NCBI RefSeq assembly: GCF_900005765.1
Contig: NC_041691.1
Coordinates: 1,612,001 to 1,676,000 of the forward strand
Direction: 5' to 3'
Length of the DNA stretch: 64,000 nucleotides
From: Plasmodium relictum
Lineage: Eukaryota; Apicomplexa; Aconoidasida; Haemosporida; Plasmodiidae
The notes under the pieces are model-generated. The model was not told where the DNA came from, searched no databases, and saw only the letters and a program-made list of their open reading frames with translations. A program made the translations under genes and the position numbers. Of the stretch, positions 12,596-25,193 are shown in pieces; position 1 is the first letter of the stretch, and every line of letters starts with the position of its first letter.

Positions 12596-15500
12596 TCATG
12601 TAATTTTAAAAACTTCCTTTTTAACCTTTAAAAAATTATATTTTTTTTTTAAGTTTTCTTTAATTGATGATTTATTATAATTATTCCTATCCTTTAAATA
12701 TTTTTCTTTTGATAAATCATCACATGAATCCAATTTTCCTTTATTTTCATTTATCTTATTATAATAATAAACAGTGTAATCATAAATTTGATCGATTGTA
12801 AATGGATTTGTTAAAGTTAGATTTTCTACTTTACTTTCTTCATTTTTTTTTTCATTTTTATATAATATCATATCTGATTCCTTACATATAATATTCTCTA
12901 CAGTGCTACTTTCTATTATATTTTTATTACCATAGCTGTGCTTTTTTATATTATTTATTTCCTCTAATTCATCTCTTAAGAAAAAAGAATCTTTTAACTT
13001 TTCTGAGGATTTTTGGTTTTCGTCCTTTTTTTTAATTGCATTATCATATAAATTCATTTTTTTATTAAAATGAAAATCCTCATTCATCTTTCTTTTGCAA
13101 ATATTATTATTTTCTTTGCAAGAATTCACTTCATTAGTGTTATGTATTAATTTTTGAAACATCGTAACAAAATCATTGCTTCTTATATTATGTTCATTTC
13201 CTGATACAGTTTTATTATTTTCTGAAAAATTATCATTTTGTTCACTATTAATATTATTTTTACTATTTTCAAGTATATTTCTTTTTATAAAATTATAATT
13301 CTCCATTTCTTTATCATTTAATTTTTTATCAAATAATAGTTTGTTGTTTTTTTCAAAAAAAGAATTACATTTCTCATTATTATCATTGTTAGTTATACTC
13401 TTAACAAGGATTTTACTATCACAATTATTGACATAATCTTTCTCACTTTTCATGTTTTCAACATTTTTAATATTATTACATGAAATTTCTTTATCTCTTT
13501 CTTTTTTAAAATATGATTTTTTATTAAAATTTCCTTCTTCTTCATTTTCTTTATTTTCCATCATATATTCATTGTTTTCTTCTTTTTTTAATTTTTTTAA
13601 TCTTAGCTTATTAAAATATATCAATTTATTTTTTAAATATTTTAATTTTTGATCATTATATAAATTGTTTTTATCTATTTCTTTTTCTTCACTTCCTTCT
13701 CCATCATCTTTATCTACTTCGTTTTCATCTTCACTTTCATTTTTATCATCCTTTTCATTTTCTTCTTTAAAAGATCTGGATTCTTCACTTACATTATCAT
13801 CTTCTTCTTCAGTAATTAATAAATCCCTCTTTACATTTGTATTATAATCTCTGCAATAATTTTTATAGTTATCTCTCTCACTGCTACTAGTTTTATTATT
13901 GTATCCTAAAGTATTGTTTTTTATGTTATTAATATATTTTTCATTTTTATTAATATAAGATTTACTATTTAATTTGTTATTTTTTACATAATACTCATAT
14001 TTTGATTTTTTTTTTTTTTCATTATTTTTGCCTTTATAATTTATTCCTATTCCATTTTCCTTTTTATCATAGTATTTTTCCTTTATTTCTTCTGAATTTA
14101 TAATATAATTATCTGAAGTAGAGCTACTTTCACTTAAACTTTTTATATACTCTTTATTAATATATGCCTGATTTTTAAAATTTATGTTTTCATTATTTTT
14201 TAGCATAACTTTAAACTTTTGATTGTTAATATATTTCTTTTCATCATAGCCAGAAAAATCTGTTATATTATCATCTAAGTTTTGTAATAAATTATATTCA
14301 TTAAGATTATATTCTTTACTCATACTATCTATATTTTTTTCAAAATTTTCAACTTTTTTTATTTTTAAAAATTTATTTTTATCATTGTCTATTTCATTTA
14401 TTACTATGATTTTATTTTCATTTTCACAACTCGTTGAACTAGTCCTATTATTCAAAAAATTTATTTGGTTATCTATTTGATTACTCAAGTTATTTATTTG
14501 ATTATTTATTTGATTATACATATGACTACTTTTTTGAATATATATATGATTGTTTACTTGATCATGCAAATTATTTATTTGACTTTTTACATTATTTATT
14601 TGATTATATATCTGATTATTTATCGGAGTATGCATTGGATTATTCAATTGATTATTTATTTGACTGTTTAATTTATTATTTATTTGATAATTTAAATTAT
14701 TTAAATGATCGTATATTTGCTTGTACATTTTATTAATTTTTTCATTACATAAAATAAATATTTGATTATTTATATTATTTATTTGATTGTTTATATTATT
14801 TGTTTGGTCACTTATTTTGTTGTTCAGGAGATTTATTTTATTATTTATATTATTTATTTTTCCATTTTTTTTATTATTTATCATATCTATTTTATTCTTT
14901 AGGTTAATAATCTGGTTATTAAGGATATTTACTTCATTATTTATATTATATATTTTTTCATTTTTTTTATGATTTATAATATTTATTTTATTATTTTCAC
15001 TATTTAAATCATTAAACATTTCGTTGTTTTTCTGGTAAATTATTTGATTATTTATTTGATTAAGTTTTTGATTTATCATTTGACTACTTCTTTGATAAGA
15101 CATGTGATTAATTAATTGGTAATCTTTTTGATAATGTATTTGATTGGTTACTTGTTTATTTATTTCATTATGTTTTTTAATGTTTATTTGATGATCACTT
15201 TTTGGATAATTCATTTGCATATTAATTTGGCTAATTTCCTGATTAATTATCTTATTGCTTTGTTTAATATCCATTTGATAATTTAATTTTCTATTCATTT
15301 CATCATCTAATTTATTAATGGTCTTTTCTCCCTCTAAGTAACTTATTTCAGAATTGTTTTCTTTTGTTTTTTTTTCCAAATTAGTATTACTTTCTTCTTT
15401 ATTAGTTTCACTGTTATTTGAAGCTTTTATAACATTTTTATTTTTATCAAAAATAAAAACATCGTTCACATCATTTCCTTCAACATTAGTAATATTATTT

Positions 15501-16015
15501 TCTTCAATACTTTTTTTTAACTTTTCTTGATTCTTCACCACATTAGTTATTTTTTCTTTTAAATATTTATAACGATTATTTCTTTTTGCTTCATTTTTTT
15601 TATCTTTTATTGTTGTGTTTATAGAAACTTTTTCAACTCCTTTTCCAGTATAAATATACATATCAGTAATTTCATTTTTTTTATCTACATTTTCGCCATT
15701 TGCTTCTTCAAACAGTTTTCCTTTTCCTAATAAGGTTAAGTACTCTACGCGACTAAAAAAAAAAAAAAGAAAAAAAGAATTATATTAAATAAAAGAGCAT
15801 ATTAAAAAATTTTATACTATAAGATGCTTTCTCTTTTTTGAAAATTAAACCTTTTCTTTTTGTTAGAGAATGCGTTTGGCTTATTCTATAAAAATTAAAA
15901 ATATTAAAATTTTTTTTATTTCATTAAAAAAATAAAATAAGTTAAATTAATAAAAAACTACATTATATATGCTCCAAGAATTATTTTTATAAACTATGCT
16001 ATTATCATTTTTCAT
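12596..16015 (-). CDS. Asn-rich coiled-coil protein of unknown function, three exons
   Basis: I rebuilt exons 15962-16015, 15851-15885 and 12596-15752. Splice sites are AAT|GTAG, TTTATAG|AATAAG, AAAAG|GTTTAA and TTTTTAG|TCGCG, and the frame holds throughout, giving 1081 residues. The spliced N-terminus includes NKPNAFSNKKKSRVEYLTLL, then GKGKLFEEANG. It is unlike the low-complexity remainder and is probably the conserved part. Residues about 180-450 are a repeat built on INNQINN-type units, with Ile/Leu spaced 3 and 4 apart and Asn/Gln/Lys between. That is heptad spacing, so a very polar coiled coil is likely. Glu/Asp-rich and Lys/Asn-rich stretches follow. A small mixed-charge C-terminus ends in KKYNFLKVKKEVFKIT. 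I do not recognise the family. The first exon and the weak donor GTTTAA are the least certain parts. Confidence 0.75.
14450..15300 (-). repeat. coding repeat of Asn/Ile heptad-like units
   Basis: On the plus strand, short units such as TTATTTGATTATTTATTTGA recur with variation. They encode (I/L)NNQ(I/L)NN-type peptides on the minus strand. Units vary in length and have drifted, so this is an old, expanded coding minisatellite. Confidence 0.7.
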
Positions 16016-19004
16016 TATTTTAAAATTCGTAAAAAAAAATACACATTAATATATATATTCCTCAAATTTGTTATTTTAAAAGATATTTTAAAGGGACTAT
16101 TTTTGGTTAATTAAGCAAACACAAACAAAAATAAATATTTTAATAATATTGTTGTATACTCTCTAAAAAATATATATATGTATATATAAAATTGAGAATT
16201 ATATTAATATGTTCTATTTATATTCTTAGATATTATCACTCTAAAAAATATAGAAATTTTTACATTAATTTTTTTTAGTTTCTTTTAAATTAGTAAATAA
16301 CCTATAAAAACAAAAAATAATAATACATAAAAAATAAAAACAAATATATTATTATTAAATGGTACACAAATAAACAAAAAATAAAATCAAATATTTTTTT
16401 AAAAAATCCATTTATAATTATAATAAAAGAAGAAATTCTTTCCATTACAAAATAAGAAGCATAAATAGAAATGTAGAAAAATAAATATATTTAAGTATAA
16501 CTCAAATAAATAATAAAAATGTTAAAATAAAAATATATATCTGTATATATATGTGTAAAAATATATTCTAAAAAATAAATAAAATGCATCTCCTTATTGT
16601 ATATTTATTTGATTAAAATAATTTTTGTAAAATTCATAATTTTCATTATTGTTAACAACTCAAAGAATTCTTTAATATTTTGAAAATTTTTTTACATATT
16701 TTTCTTTAATAATAATATACACACATATATGTTACTTTTTCTTTTTTTTTTCATCTTTTACAAATATATGGATATATATTATTTATTCTATAATTTTGCT
16801 TTTTATTTTTTGGTGATTTTTACTTAAAATTTTTTATTTAGATAAAACATGTAGGAAATTAAATAAAATATACTCCCTTTAACTTAATTTAAATTTTGTT
16901 TTTTTTATTAAGAATTCTTATAAAAAAACATATTACGAAATTTTTAATGATCACTATTTTAAATTTAATAAAAATATTTCCATAAATTATCTATCATTTC
17001 GATATAATCCTTGAAAAATATATTAATGCAAAGAGTTGAATTTCAATTTTTTTTTTTTTAAATTATTTAAAATTGTTTTAAATATCTTGGCTTCACAACT
17101 TAAAAAAAAATAAAAAAATTAAATTGTTTAGAGCAAATATTGTTAAAATTAAAGGATTTTTTTTTTTCTTTTTTTGCTATATTAAAATATAATTTATCTT
17201 AAAAAATTTAACATAAAAAAAAGCAATGATAAAATTTTAATTTATATATATATATATATGCATAGATATAAAAGTAGTTTCTAAGTATTAATGTAATAAA
17301 ATTTTATTCTTTATGCATACTTTTAGAGAATAATAAAAAATATTTCAAAGCATAATTTATTGATTGCTTCATATTTGCTATATTTTGAGATCTAAATTTT
17401 TTTTTGTTCTTTATTTTCATAATTCTTCGTTTTTTATTATATAATTTAATACTTTTTATTATTATGTTCTATTATAGGAATATGTATAATCTCTTTAATG
17501 TTAAAAAAATTTATACATTTTATAAAAATGCAGAAAGGAAATGTTTAGATTCTAAAAAATATGTTTGAATTATAAAATAATTTTCTCCCTATTTTTATTC
17601 TTTCTTTTTTTTATTCTCTTTTATAAATAAGATATATGTGTCTATATATTTAAGTTGGAGAAAAATTCTAGATATAATTTATATTTTCATTTATTAATTT
17701 TCAGTTTTTAATTTTTTCACTGGTTTTAATTAATTTAAGGTTGTAGAAAGTATACATATTAGTTTTATAAGATAAAAATTTTAAAATTTTCTACTTTGTT
17801 AGCGTGTGCGTTTTTTTTTTTTGGTTTTTTTTTTAAATGTATACCAAAAAGCATTTAATTTATAACTACATATTTTATCTAAATTTGAAAAAAGTTTATG
17901 TTAATGGACTTAAATGTTTATAAATTTTAATATAATAATTATAAAATAAAAAGGTAATTTTCAAAAAAAAGTTTAAAAAAATTTAGAGGAAATTTAAACA
18001 ACAGTTGTTAGAAATTTTATAATTTATTAAAATTTTATCCTTTAATATAATGCACTATTTAATTTCAATTGCATACATGATATATTCATTTAATTTTCTT
18101 TTATTTTTGTTTTTTTATCAAGTCATTTTCATTTTTTTTAATGTTTGATAATGAAAAAAAAATTACACATATATATACATACATAGTATAAATGGATAAA
18201 TTAATTTATCATATTTTAAATACTAAATTTCCCAAATAAATTTTTTTAATCATTATTTTTAATATTTGCGCATATTTAATATTTAAATGGTAATATCATA
18301 AATTTAGATATTTATAAAAAAAAATATACAAAAAATTTTAATTTCCTAAATTTTCAATTTTTGTGTGCGTAAATTTATGAATATGCTATTTTTATAAATA
18401 AACTAACATTCCATGTATTGATGAATATTTTCAATACAACCTATTTGATGTATTTTTGAAAATTCATTTTTAAATAATTAAAATAATAATATTTAAAAAA
18501 TTTTGTTTTCTTTTTTTTACACCCTTTTTTTCTTATTTATTAGTATAAAACATGCATATATAACTGTCTTTTATTTAGATATGAAGAAAAATAAAAATTT
18601 TTAAAAATAGAAAAGTATATATAGAAATTTTTAGTACTTTTATTATTATTTTTATGCTATTTATTTTTTTTTTTTTTGTGTTAAAAAATAATTTAAAAAA
18701 ATTTAGATACATAAAAAAAAAACAGAAATATTTTTACACAAAAAAAAATTATAATTTTTTTTATGCTTTTTTACCACAAATGCCACTAATATTTCTTTAA
18801 AGTCTTTTATTTTTATTTTTATTTTTATTTTATTTTTTTTTTTTTTCTTGAGAATTGCGAAATTTTTTTTTTTTTTTTTTTAAATTATATGAATTCCAAT
18901 TTTTCTTTTTGTTTTCTAAGAATAATTAAAAAAAAAAAAAAGTAATTCATAAAACATAAAAAAGAAATAATAAATAAGATAAAGTATAATATAAATAAGA
19001 TAAA
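16016..19004. other. divergent intergenic region, 3.0 kb
   Basis: This DNA lies between two divergently transcribed genes and contains no reading frame of 60 codons on either strand. It is rich in T and A runs (for example 17811-17832 and 18829-18886). It must hold two promoters. No RNA gene was recognised. Confidence 0.7.
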
Positions 19005-20305
19005 ATGGATTCAGGTATACATATATAATTAGTTTAAAATAAAATTTAATATTTTTAAATATACATATTAAAAAGAAGAAAAAATTATGAAAGAAAATTA
19101 TGGTTTTTAGAGGAAATTTTAAATAGCATTTGTTAAATATATTTTTATCTTAAGACATTTTTGTTTACATTTAATATATATTTTTATTTTTTTTTTTAAA
19201 GAATATCAAGGTTTGTTAAATAACAAAGAAAGAGAAGATGAATCTAATAGAGCGCATATAGCTGAAAAAGTGGAAAAGGGGGGAGAAAAAATTGAAAATA
19301 CTTTAATGAAATTAAATGTCAGATATCAAACATTATTTTTTTCATCTGGTGTTATGACTGTCTTAAGTGGAACAATATCATTACTAGAATCTTTGAGATA
19401 TTTTTATTTTACCAATTTTGTAGTATCTACATTTTTAATGTAAGTTAACTTTTTTTTTTTTTTATAAAAAGTATATGTGTGTGTGTAGCATGAATGATAT
19501 TTATTTATCACATTTATTATAGAATTCATTTATGTAGAATTTTTTTATTTAAAAAAGTAGAAAAAATATTATACTATCAAATGACAGAAATTAAGACTAA
19601 GAAATGATATATGATTATATTAATATTATTTATTATATATTTTTTTCTTTTAGAATAATGGGTTTAATCATGATGATTTTAGACATACCAGGAACACCAA
19701 GATGGGCTGCTAAACATAGAATTTTGATAAGAAAATATATCAAATTTTTAACTAGATTAACAGGAAAATCTGTATGGTTTTTTTTTTTAGGTATAATAAA
19801 AATATTACACATAATTTATATATATATATGTTCATTTATTATAAATATTTTATTAGTGAATACTTAGTACACAATTTTTTTTTTTTTTCCCTATTTAAAA
19901 GGCTCTATGTCATGTTTAAATTTATGGCCACATCCAAGAAATGAAAGTTTTTTTAGATCGTTTTTGGTAATTTTATTTAGTACTTTTATTTTAGTTGTAT
20001 CAGTTGTTGGATTTTTAATAGCCTTAAGAAAATCATTAAGATTAGAAAAACTAAAAAAAACTATAAAATTGGTTTCAAAAGGAGCTTACATTGATTGCTA
20101 TAGAAAATATAGTGTAGCTGATCCTGACCACGGAATGCAATTTGAAGAATTTAATAGGATGTGTTCTGATCATACAAATGGCTATATTTATTTTGATTTT
20201 TTAGATTTGTTCATTATCTTTAATGCATTAGATGAACATCAGAAATGTTCAATAAATGAAAGAGAATTCTTAGAATGGATAAATGGGCCAGTAACATACT
20301 TATGA
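19005..20305 (+). CDS. four-pass membrane protein, COPI-associated/TVP15-like, with EF-hand-like tail
   Basis: There are four exons: 19005-19014, 19202-19439, 19654-19790 and 19902-20305. The joins have standard GT/AG ends and keep frame, giving 262 residues. The first exon holds only ATGGATTCAG, so models that start in exon 2 lose the true N-terminus. Four hydrophobic segments lie at about 48-66, 73-93, 123-135 and 149-170. LDIPGTPRWAAKH (92-104) lies on the loop after the second. The arrangement resembles the COPI-associated protein/TVP15 family of small Golgi membrane proteins. The C-terminal cytosolic tail (about 176-262) looks like a degenerate EF-hand pair. Its loop DEHQKCSINERE (239-250) lacks most calcium-ligand acidic residues but keeps the final Glu. 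The gene model is strong; the family name is inferred from topology and remembered motifs. Confidence 0.85.
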
Positions 20306-21423
20306 AATATATATATATATATATTTAAAGCTATTGATTAATAATAAAATTTTTTTGTGCTATTAAGTTTTTGTTTATCATTGTGAAAAAATGAAAATTT
20401 TTTTTATAAATTTCAATTTTTTTCATTCAATTTTTAACATAAAAACAAAAAAAGAAAAAAAATTGTCAAAAAAATTATGTTATTTTTTAAAATTTCAATT
20501 AAATCACTTCAACGAAGATTCACATTCTTATTATATTTTTTCTATATATAAAGTTCTGAACAGTTTTAATTTTTAATTATTTACCCTATTCCATAATTCA
20601 TAGAAGAAAAATCAAAAAAAAAAAAAAAAAAAAATACAATAAGATAAAATGCAATTATATAACATTAATATGAAATTTTAATCTATTTCATATCAATTTT
20701 TTAAAAAGATTTTCTTTTTTTTTCACCTTAATTTTTAGGGAATACACATATATATATATATATATATACAATATGCAAAAATATTTATTTATATATTTTT
20801 TCAGTAAAAAATCTCTATTTTAATTAAAGACAAAATATATATAATAAAAATTATTTATTGATTTGTGTTTATTTTATTATTTTATTATTATTTTTTTTTA
20901 TATAATATTTTTAAAAGACTTACATCGTATTAAAATATGCAACGTATATTTTAAAAAATAAATAAAAATTAACAGTGAATATATATACAGCATCCAAAAA
21001 ATATGATCATATTTTCTCGAAAGCTTTAAATGACTGCCTTATTTTTAAAGAGAAAAGACTATTTCATAATATTATTTTATGCACATTAAACATAAAAAGA
21101 TATTGCAATTTTTTCTTGATAGTATTTTTTATTTATTTAATTTTCTTTTTTTTTTTAAAGCAGAAAAAATTATTTTACTAAAAGAAACTAAACATACATT
21201 TTAGTTTTATTATATAAAAGTAATGGTATTTCATTTTCTCAGCAAAAAAAAAAAAGAAAAAATACAAACATATATTATTATCGATAAAAATATATGTACA
21301 TATAATGAAAATGAGTTCGTAATTCTAATAAATTGATATGTGCATCATAAATATATATATATATATAGAAAAATAATCAAAAAGTGTGCCAAAAGTATTT
21401 TGTTCAAAAAAGTGAAAGAACAA
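20306..21423. other. intergenic between the TVP15-like gene and ddi1
   Basis: This 1.1-kb convergent region is mostly 3' UTR-like AT DNA. A possible tiny gene at 20937-21181 is listed separately. The frame at 20391-20576 is Phe/Lys/Asn-rich and not convincing. Confidence 0.6.
20937..21181 (+). CDS. possible tiny single-pass membrane protein, two exons
   Basis: From 20991 the DNA is less AT-biased than its surroundings and keeps one open frame. That frame begins SKKYDHIFSKALNDCLIF and ends in a hydrophobic stretch with a short Lys-rich tail. A splice acceptor, ATATACAG, lies immediately before it. ATGCAAC at 20937-20943 followed by a GTATAT donor joins in frame and gives about 65 residues starting MQPSKKYDH. 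The intron would be only 47 nt, which is short. A further 39-nt GT...AG segment (21122-21160) could be removed in frame. No family was recognised. The evidence is composition plus a consistent splice model, so it remains a candidate. Confidence 0.3.
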
Positions 21424-22533
21424 TTATTTATAAAAATCATTCATCGCATCTTTTGTTATGTCAAAATCGATGTTTTGAGAAGATCTTGATATAACATCTT
21501 TTTCGGATAAAAATGGAATTTTATCATTATCAATAATTAAAGCATTTTGTTTTAAGTCAATTGAGCACTGATGTCTTTTTAATAAATCCAATCCAAAAAT
21601 AAATTCAATATCATATTCATCAATAATAGTTAAAGAAACGGCATAAAAATGATTTCCTATTTTAATATCAATCATATGGATTTTTCCTAAAATGGTTTTT
21701 GTACCGACTCCTTTAGCAATACCAGTAAATCTTTTATCCATTAATCTTAAAATGTTACATTTTTCTGCGCATTTTTTTGACATTATACTAGATTGTGCTC
21801 CTGAATCAACAAAAGCATGAACTACATTTTTATTAATTTCCACAGGAATATATAACATAAAAACTACACCAAAAGCTTCTGGGAAATGTTCTTGAGCTAA
21901 AGCCAAATTTGAATTTATTTGATTTTTATATATATTTTCATATATATATTTTTGTGAATCTTCTGATAATGGATTCTTTAATGCATTTTCATACATTTGT
22001 TGTTCTCTTTCTTTCTCTTTTTTCTCATTTTCATATTTTTCTTTTAATATATTTTTTATCTCTTCAATATTTTGTTTATTTATCGCATCATATAATTTTT
22101 TATTTTGTATTTCTAGTACACACATCTTGCTTCTATCATTTTTTAAGTGTAACAAATTTTCTGCTTCTTTTTTGATGTATTCATTTTCCTGCATTTCTTT
22201 AAGTTGTTCTAATAAAGAATTAAAACTTAGTTTATTCAAGTTATTATTATTGTTATTATTATTTTTTGTTGTTTTTATATTATTTGTTTCATTACTTATT
22301 AAATCTAAGCTTAGTTTTTTTCGAATAAATAATAAATCTCCTTCTTTTATATTTAGTTTTTTTATAGTATCAAATTTATTTAATGCATTTCCATTATATG
22401 TCAATTCATTTACATTCATACTTATAGAAAAATCATTTTCAATTATATTCATAATCGTAGACATTTCCGTTTCTTCTAATACATCTAAACTTGTTATTAT
22501 TTTGCTGTCATCAGAAATAGTTATAAAAACCAT
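21424..22533 (-). CDS. DDI1: Ddi1-type ubiquitin-like/aspartyl protease shuttle protein
   Basis: This single exon encodes 369 residues. An N-terminal ubiquitin-like domain occupies about 1-75 (for example LTYNGNALNKFDTI). A polar linker with a run of eight or more Asn and a helical central region follow. The retropepsin-fold aspartyl protease domain spans about 215-335. Its catalytic motif is VDSGAQSS, with Asp243, and it contains FGLDLLKRHQCSIDL near the C-terminal side. Ddi1 proteins shuttle ubiquitinated clients to the proteasome and cleave some of them as dimers. There is no C-terminal UBA domain, which is usual for the Plasmodium orthologues as I recall them. The protease fold is shared with retroviruses, but this is a conserved host gene. 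A 2.7-kb divergent promoter lies upstream. Confidence 0.95.
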   Translation of the reverse strand: MVFITISDDSKIITSLDVLEETEMSTIMNIIENDFSISMNVNELTYNGNALNKFDTIKKLNIKEGDLLFIRKKLSLDLISNETNNIKTTKNNNNNNNNLNKLSFNSLLEQLKEMQENEYIKKEAENLLHLKNDRSKMCVLEIQNKKLYDAINKQNIEEIKNILKEKYENEKKEKEREQQMYENALKNPLSEDSQKYIYENIYKNQINSNLALAQEHFPEAFGVVFMLYIPVEINKNVVHAFVDSGAQSSIMSKKCAEKCNILRLMDKRFTGIAKGVGTKTILGKIHMIDIKIGNHFYAVSLTIIDEYDIEFIFGLDLLKRHQCSIDLKQNALIIDNDKIPFLSEKDVISRSSQNIDFDITKDAMNDFYK

Positions 22534-25193
22534 TTTCGGCTTCTATTATATATGTTAAATATATACTTATATATATAAAGAAAATAAACAGTTCATAAAA
22601 TTTAACGCAAAATTTTAAAGTGATTTAAAATATTTTTCAGTATAACCAATATTTAATAAAAATATTTACAACAAAAAAAAAACTTTTAAATAATTAAAAG
22701 GAAAAAAGGAAGAATAATCCAAGAAAAAAAAAAAAAAAGACTTTAAGAAAAAGAAGAAAAAAATACTAATAAAAAATGTTAATAAAAGTATATTTAATGA
22801 GGAATATTCAAAATCCAAAAAACATTTATATGTATGTATTTTTTTTTTTTTTACTTTAAAGTAATCTTTTAATGTATCATAATAACAAAAAAATAAAATT
22901 AATAGAGATATAGTTTTATTACCAACCACAAAAAAAATATTTTATTTTACAAAAATTTTATAATGAAATTAAAAATTAAAGATTATTTAAAAAAAAAAAA
23001 AAAAATTAAGACTTCTTTTAAAAAACTATAAAATAAAATATGAAGAGTAAAAAATTATTTTAATAACAAGCATAGTTTTGCATGATTTTTTACTAAAAAT
23101 AAGGAAAAAGAAAAATATAAAACATCAAATATATATATTTACATATATAGAACTTTCAATTTTTTTAATTAATATAAAAAAAATTTACACTTTTTTTTTA
23201 ATTCCATTTTTAAAATATATTATTCAAATATCAATTATATATGTTTATATGTTGTTATTCAACATTTCTTAATTTTTTTTTTTTTTATAATTTACTTTTC
23301 ACTTTTTTGTGCTTATTTTATTTCACATCCTTACTGTATTTTATTTTGGATAGATTAATAAAAGAAAAAATTTTCGTAAGTATATTTTATACAAAAAATA
23401 TAGTATATAATATTTCATTGAATATTTATCTTTTTTCCTTTTTATTATATATGAAAAAATTAAAGCCTTTTTTATTTATTTAAGTAAAAAAAAATTATTA
23501 GACAAAATAATTAATGAAACATTTCAAACTGCTACAGCGTTTCTTTTTAAATAAAAATGTTTAATTATTAGTATCATAAATTTATATTAATATTTTATAC
23601 AAAAGAATATTAAAACATTTTATATTTTTTTCTTTTTTTTGAATATTTCTTTTAATTACCATATTCAATTAAATATTTTCAAGTATAATGTTTTAATATA
23701 CCGTAACGTTATATTTATTAATCTTAAGCTTTCAAACTTAAAAAAAAAAAGCGAAGTAACACCATTACTCTTGTAAAAATGAGGTTTTTAATTATTAATA
23801 ATATTAAGTATATCAAATGCATAAAAAAAAAAAATAGAGAACGCAAGTTTGAAATATTTTTCAGTTAATAAATATATCTTCCTATATTTTATATTCCATA
23901 TAATATAAAAATAAAAATACCTTTTTTTTTTTTTTTTTGTATAAAGTAGAAATTTTATATTTACTATATTTCGAATATGCAAATTGGAATTAATATAACT
24001 AAGCAGTATTATATATATATATATCATTTTAATTGTTCAAGAAAAAAGTATATATATTAAATTTATTAAACCAATAAAAATGAAAAACATAATACATACC
24101 AATTATGAAATATTTCAATTCAATGAAAAAATGTTGTCTAATATAATTCATGTATATTGACACGCATTTTATGAGTTCTTTCTTGAATTTTTTTTTATAT
24201 AACATTAATCTCTATTAACTTAATTTAAAATTTTTTTCATAATTAAAAGTTTGCACCTACCAGTCTGTTGTATTACCTATTTATTATTTATTCATAAAAT
24301 TTGGTTTAGTCCAAAAATTATAAAAAAAAATAATAAAGAAGAAAAATAATTTTATCTAAAATAAATTTCTTACCACAAAATAAAAATTAAACTTGAAATA
24401 CTAATTTCAACAAAAATAAAAATGCAAAAAAATATATTTTTTAATCTTCACTATACAGGAATTATATAAAGCAAAAACAAGTATAAATTTTTTTAATTAA
24501 ATCTTTTTTTTTTTTTTCTTGTTTATTATCCAGAAATGAAAAAATTTAACGATGTGAATTTTTATATACAGATTTTTAACTTCATTTAAAATGTTAAGAA
24601 TAAAGCCTTTATTTTATTTTATACTTAACATTTTCTAATAATTTAAAGAAACAAAAAAATAAATACAAATTTTTTCTTATGAATATATTTTTACAGGAAA
24701 TATATATAAACTTATTAGAAAATTAAAACAAAAAATGCAAAAAATAACAAGATTTTAAAAAATTGAAAAAATAAATTACTGCAAATTTTTAATATTTTTT
24801 ATTTTTTTACAAAGTTTAAAAAGAATATTATTTTTTTATTTCTCTGTGTATATGTATATTAACGTAATTATTGTTTTGGGAAATTTTTGTTCACTTTTTT
24901 TTTTATTTTTTTAAAAAAATAGAAAAAAATAAACTCTAACATAAAATATAGATATATTTACAAATATTTTATAATAAATAGAATAAAATTTTAAAGTATA
25001 TTACTAAAGAATAAACATTAATTGTTAATTTTTTCCCGGGAAAATTCAGTAAAAATTTATAACTCTTAATTTCATATAATCTAAAATTAAAGTAAATAAT
25101 ATAAGAAACACCCCACTTCTAAAAAAAAAAAGAAAAAGTGATATAAATATATTTTTTTTTTTTATTTTATTTAAAACTTCCTTTTTTTTATAG
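22534..25193. other. divergent intergenic region, 2.7 kb, with a few GC-richer patches
   Basis: This DNA separates ddi1 (minus) from the small acidic gene (plus). Reading frames here (22666-22929, 23078-23483, 23788-24027) are Phe/Ile/Tyr-rich and unconvincing. Against that background, short patches with more G and C stand out at 23525-23543, 23751-23775 and 24253-24277. A 14-bp palindrome centred on CCCGGG lies at 25031-25044. These could be regulatory sites or parts of an unrecognised non-coding RNA. Confidence 0.55.

Noticed and set aside
16016-19004. Very AT-rich 3-kb gene-free stretch as a centromere
   Set aside because: G and C are scattered throughout, and there is no repeat structure or sharply more extreme AT core. 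It resembles the other divergent promoters in the window.
21424-22533. Retropepsin-like domain as a possible retroelement relic
   Set aside because: The ubiquitin-like domain, single intact frame and gene context make it the conserved host gene Ddi1.
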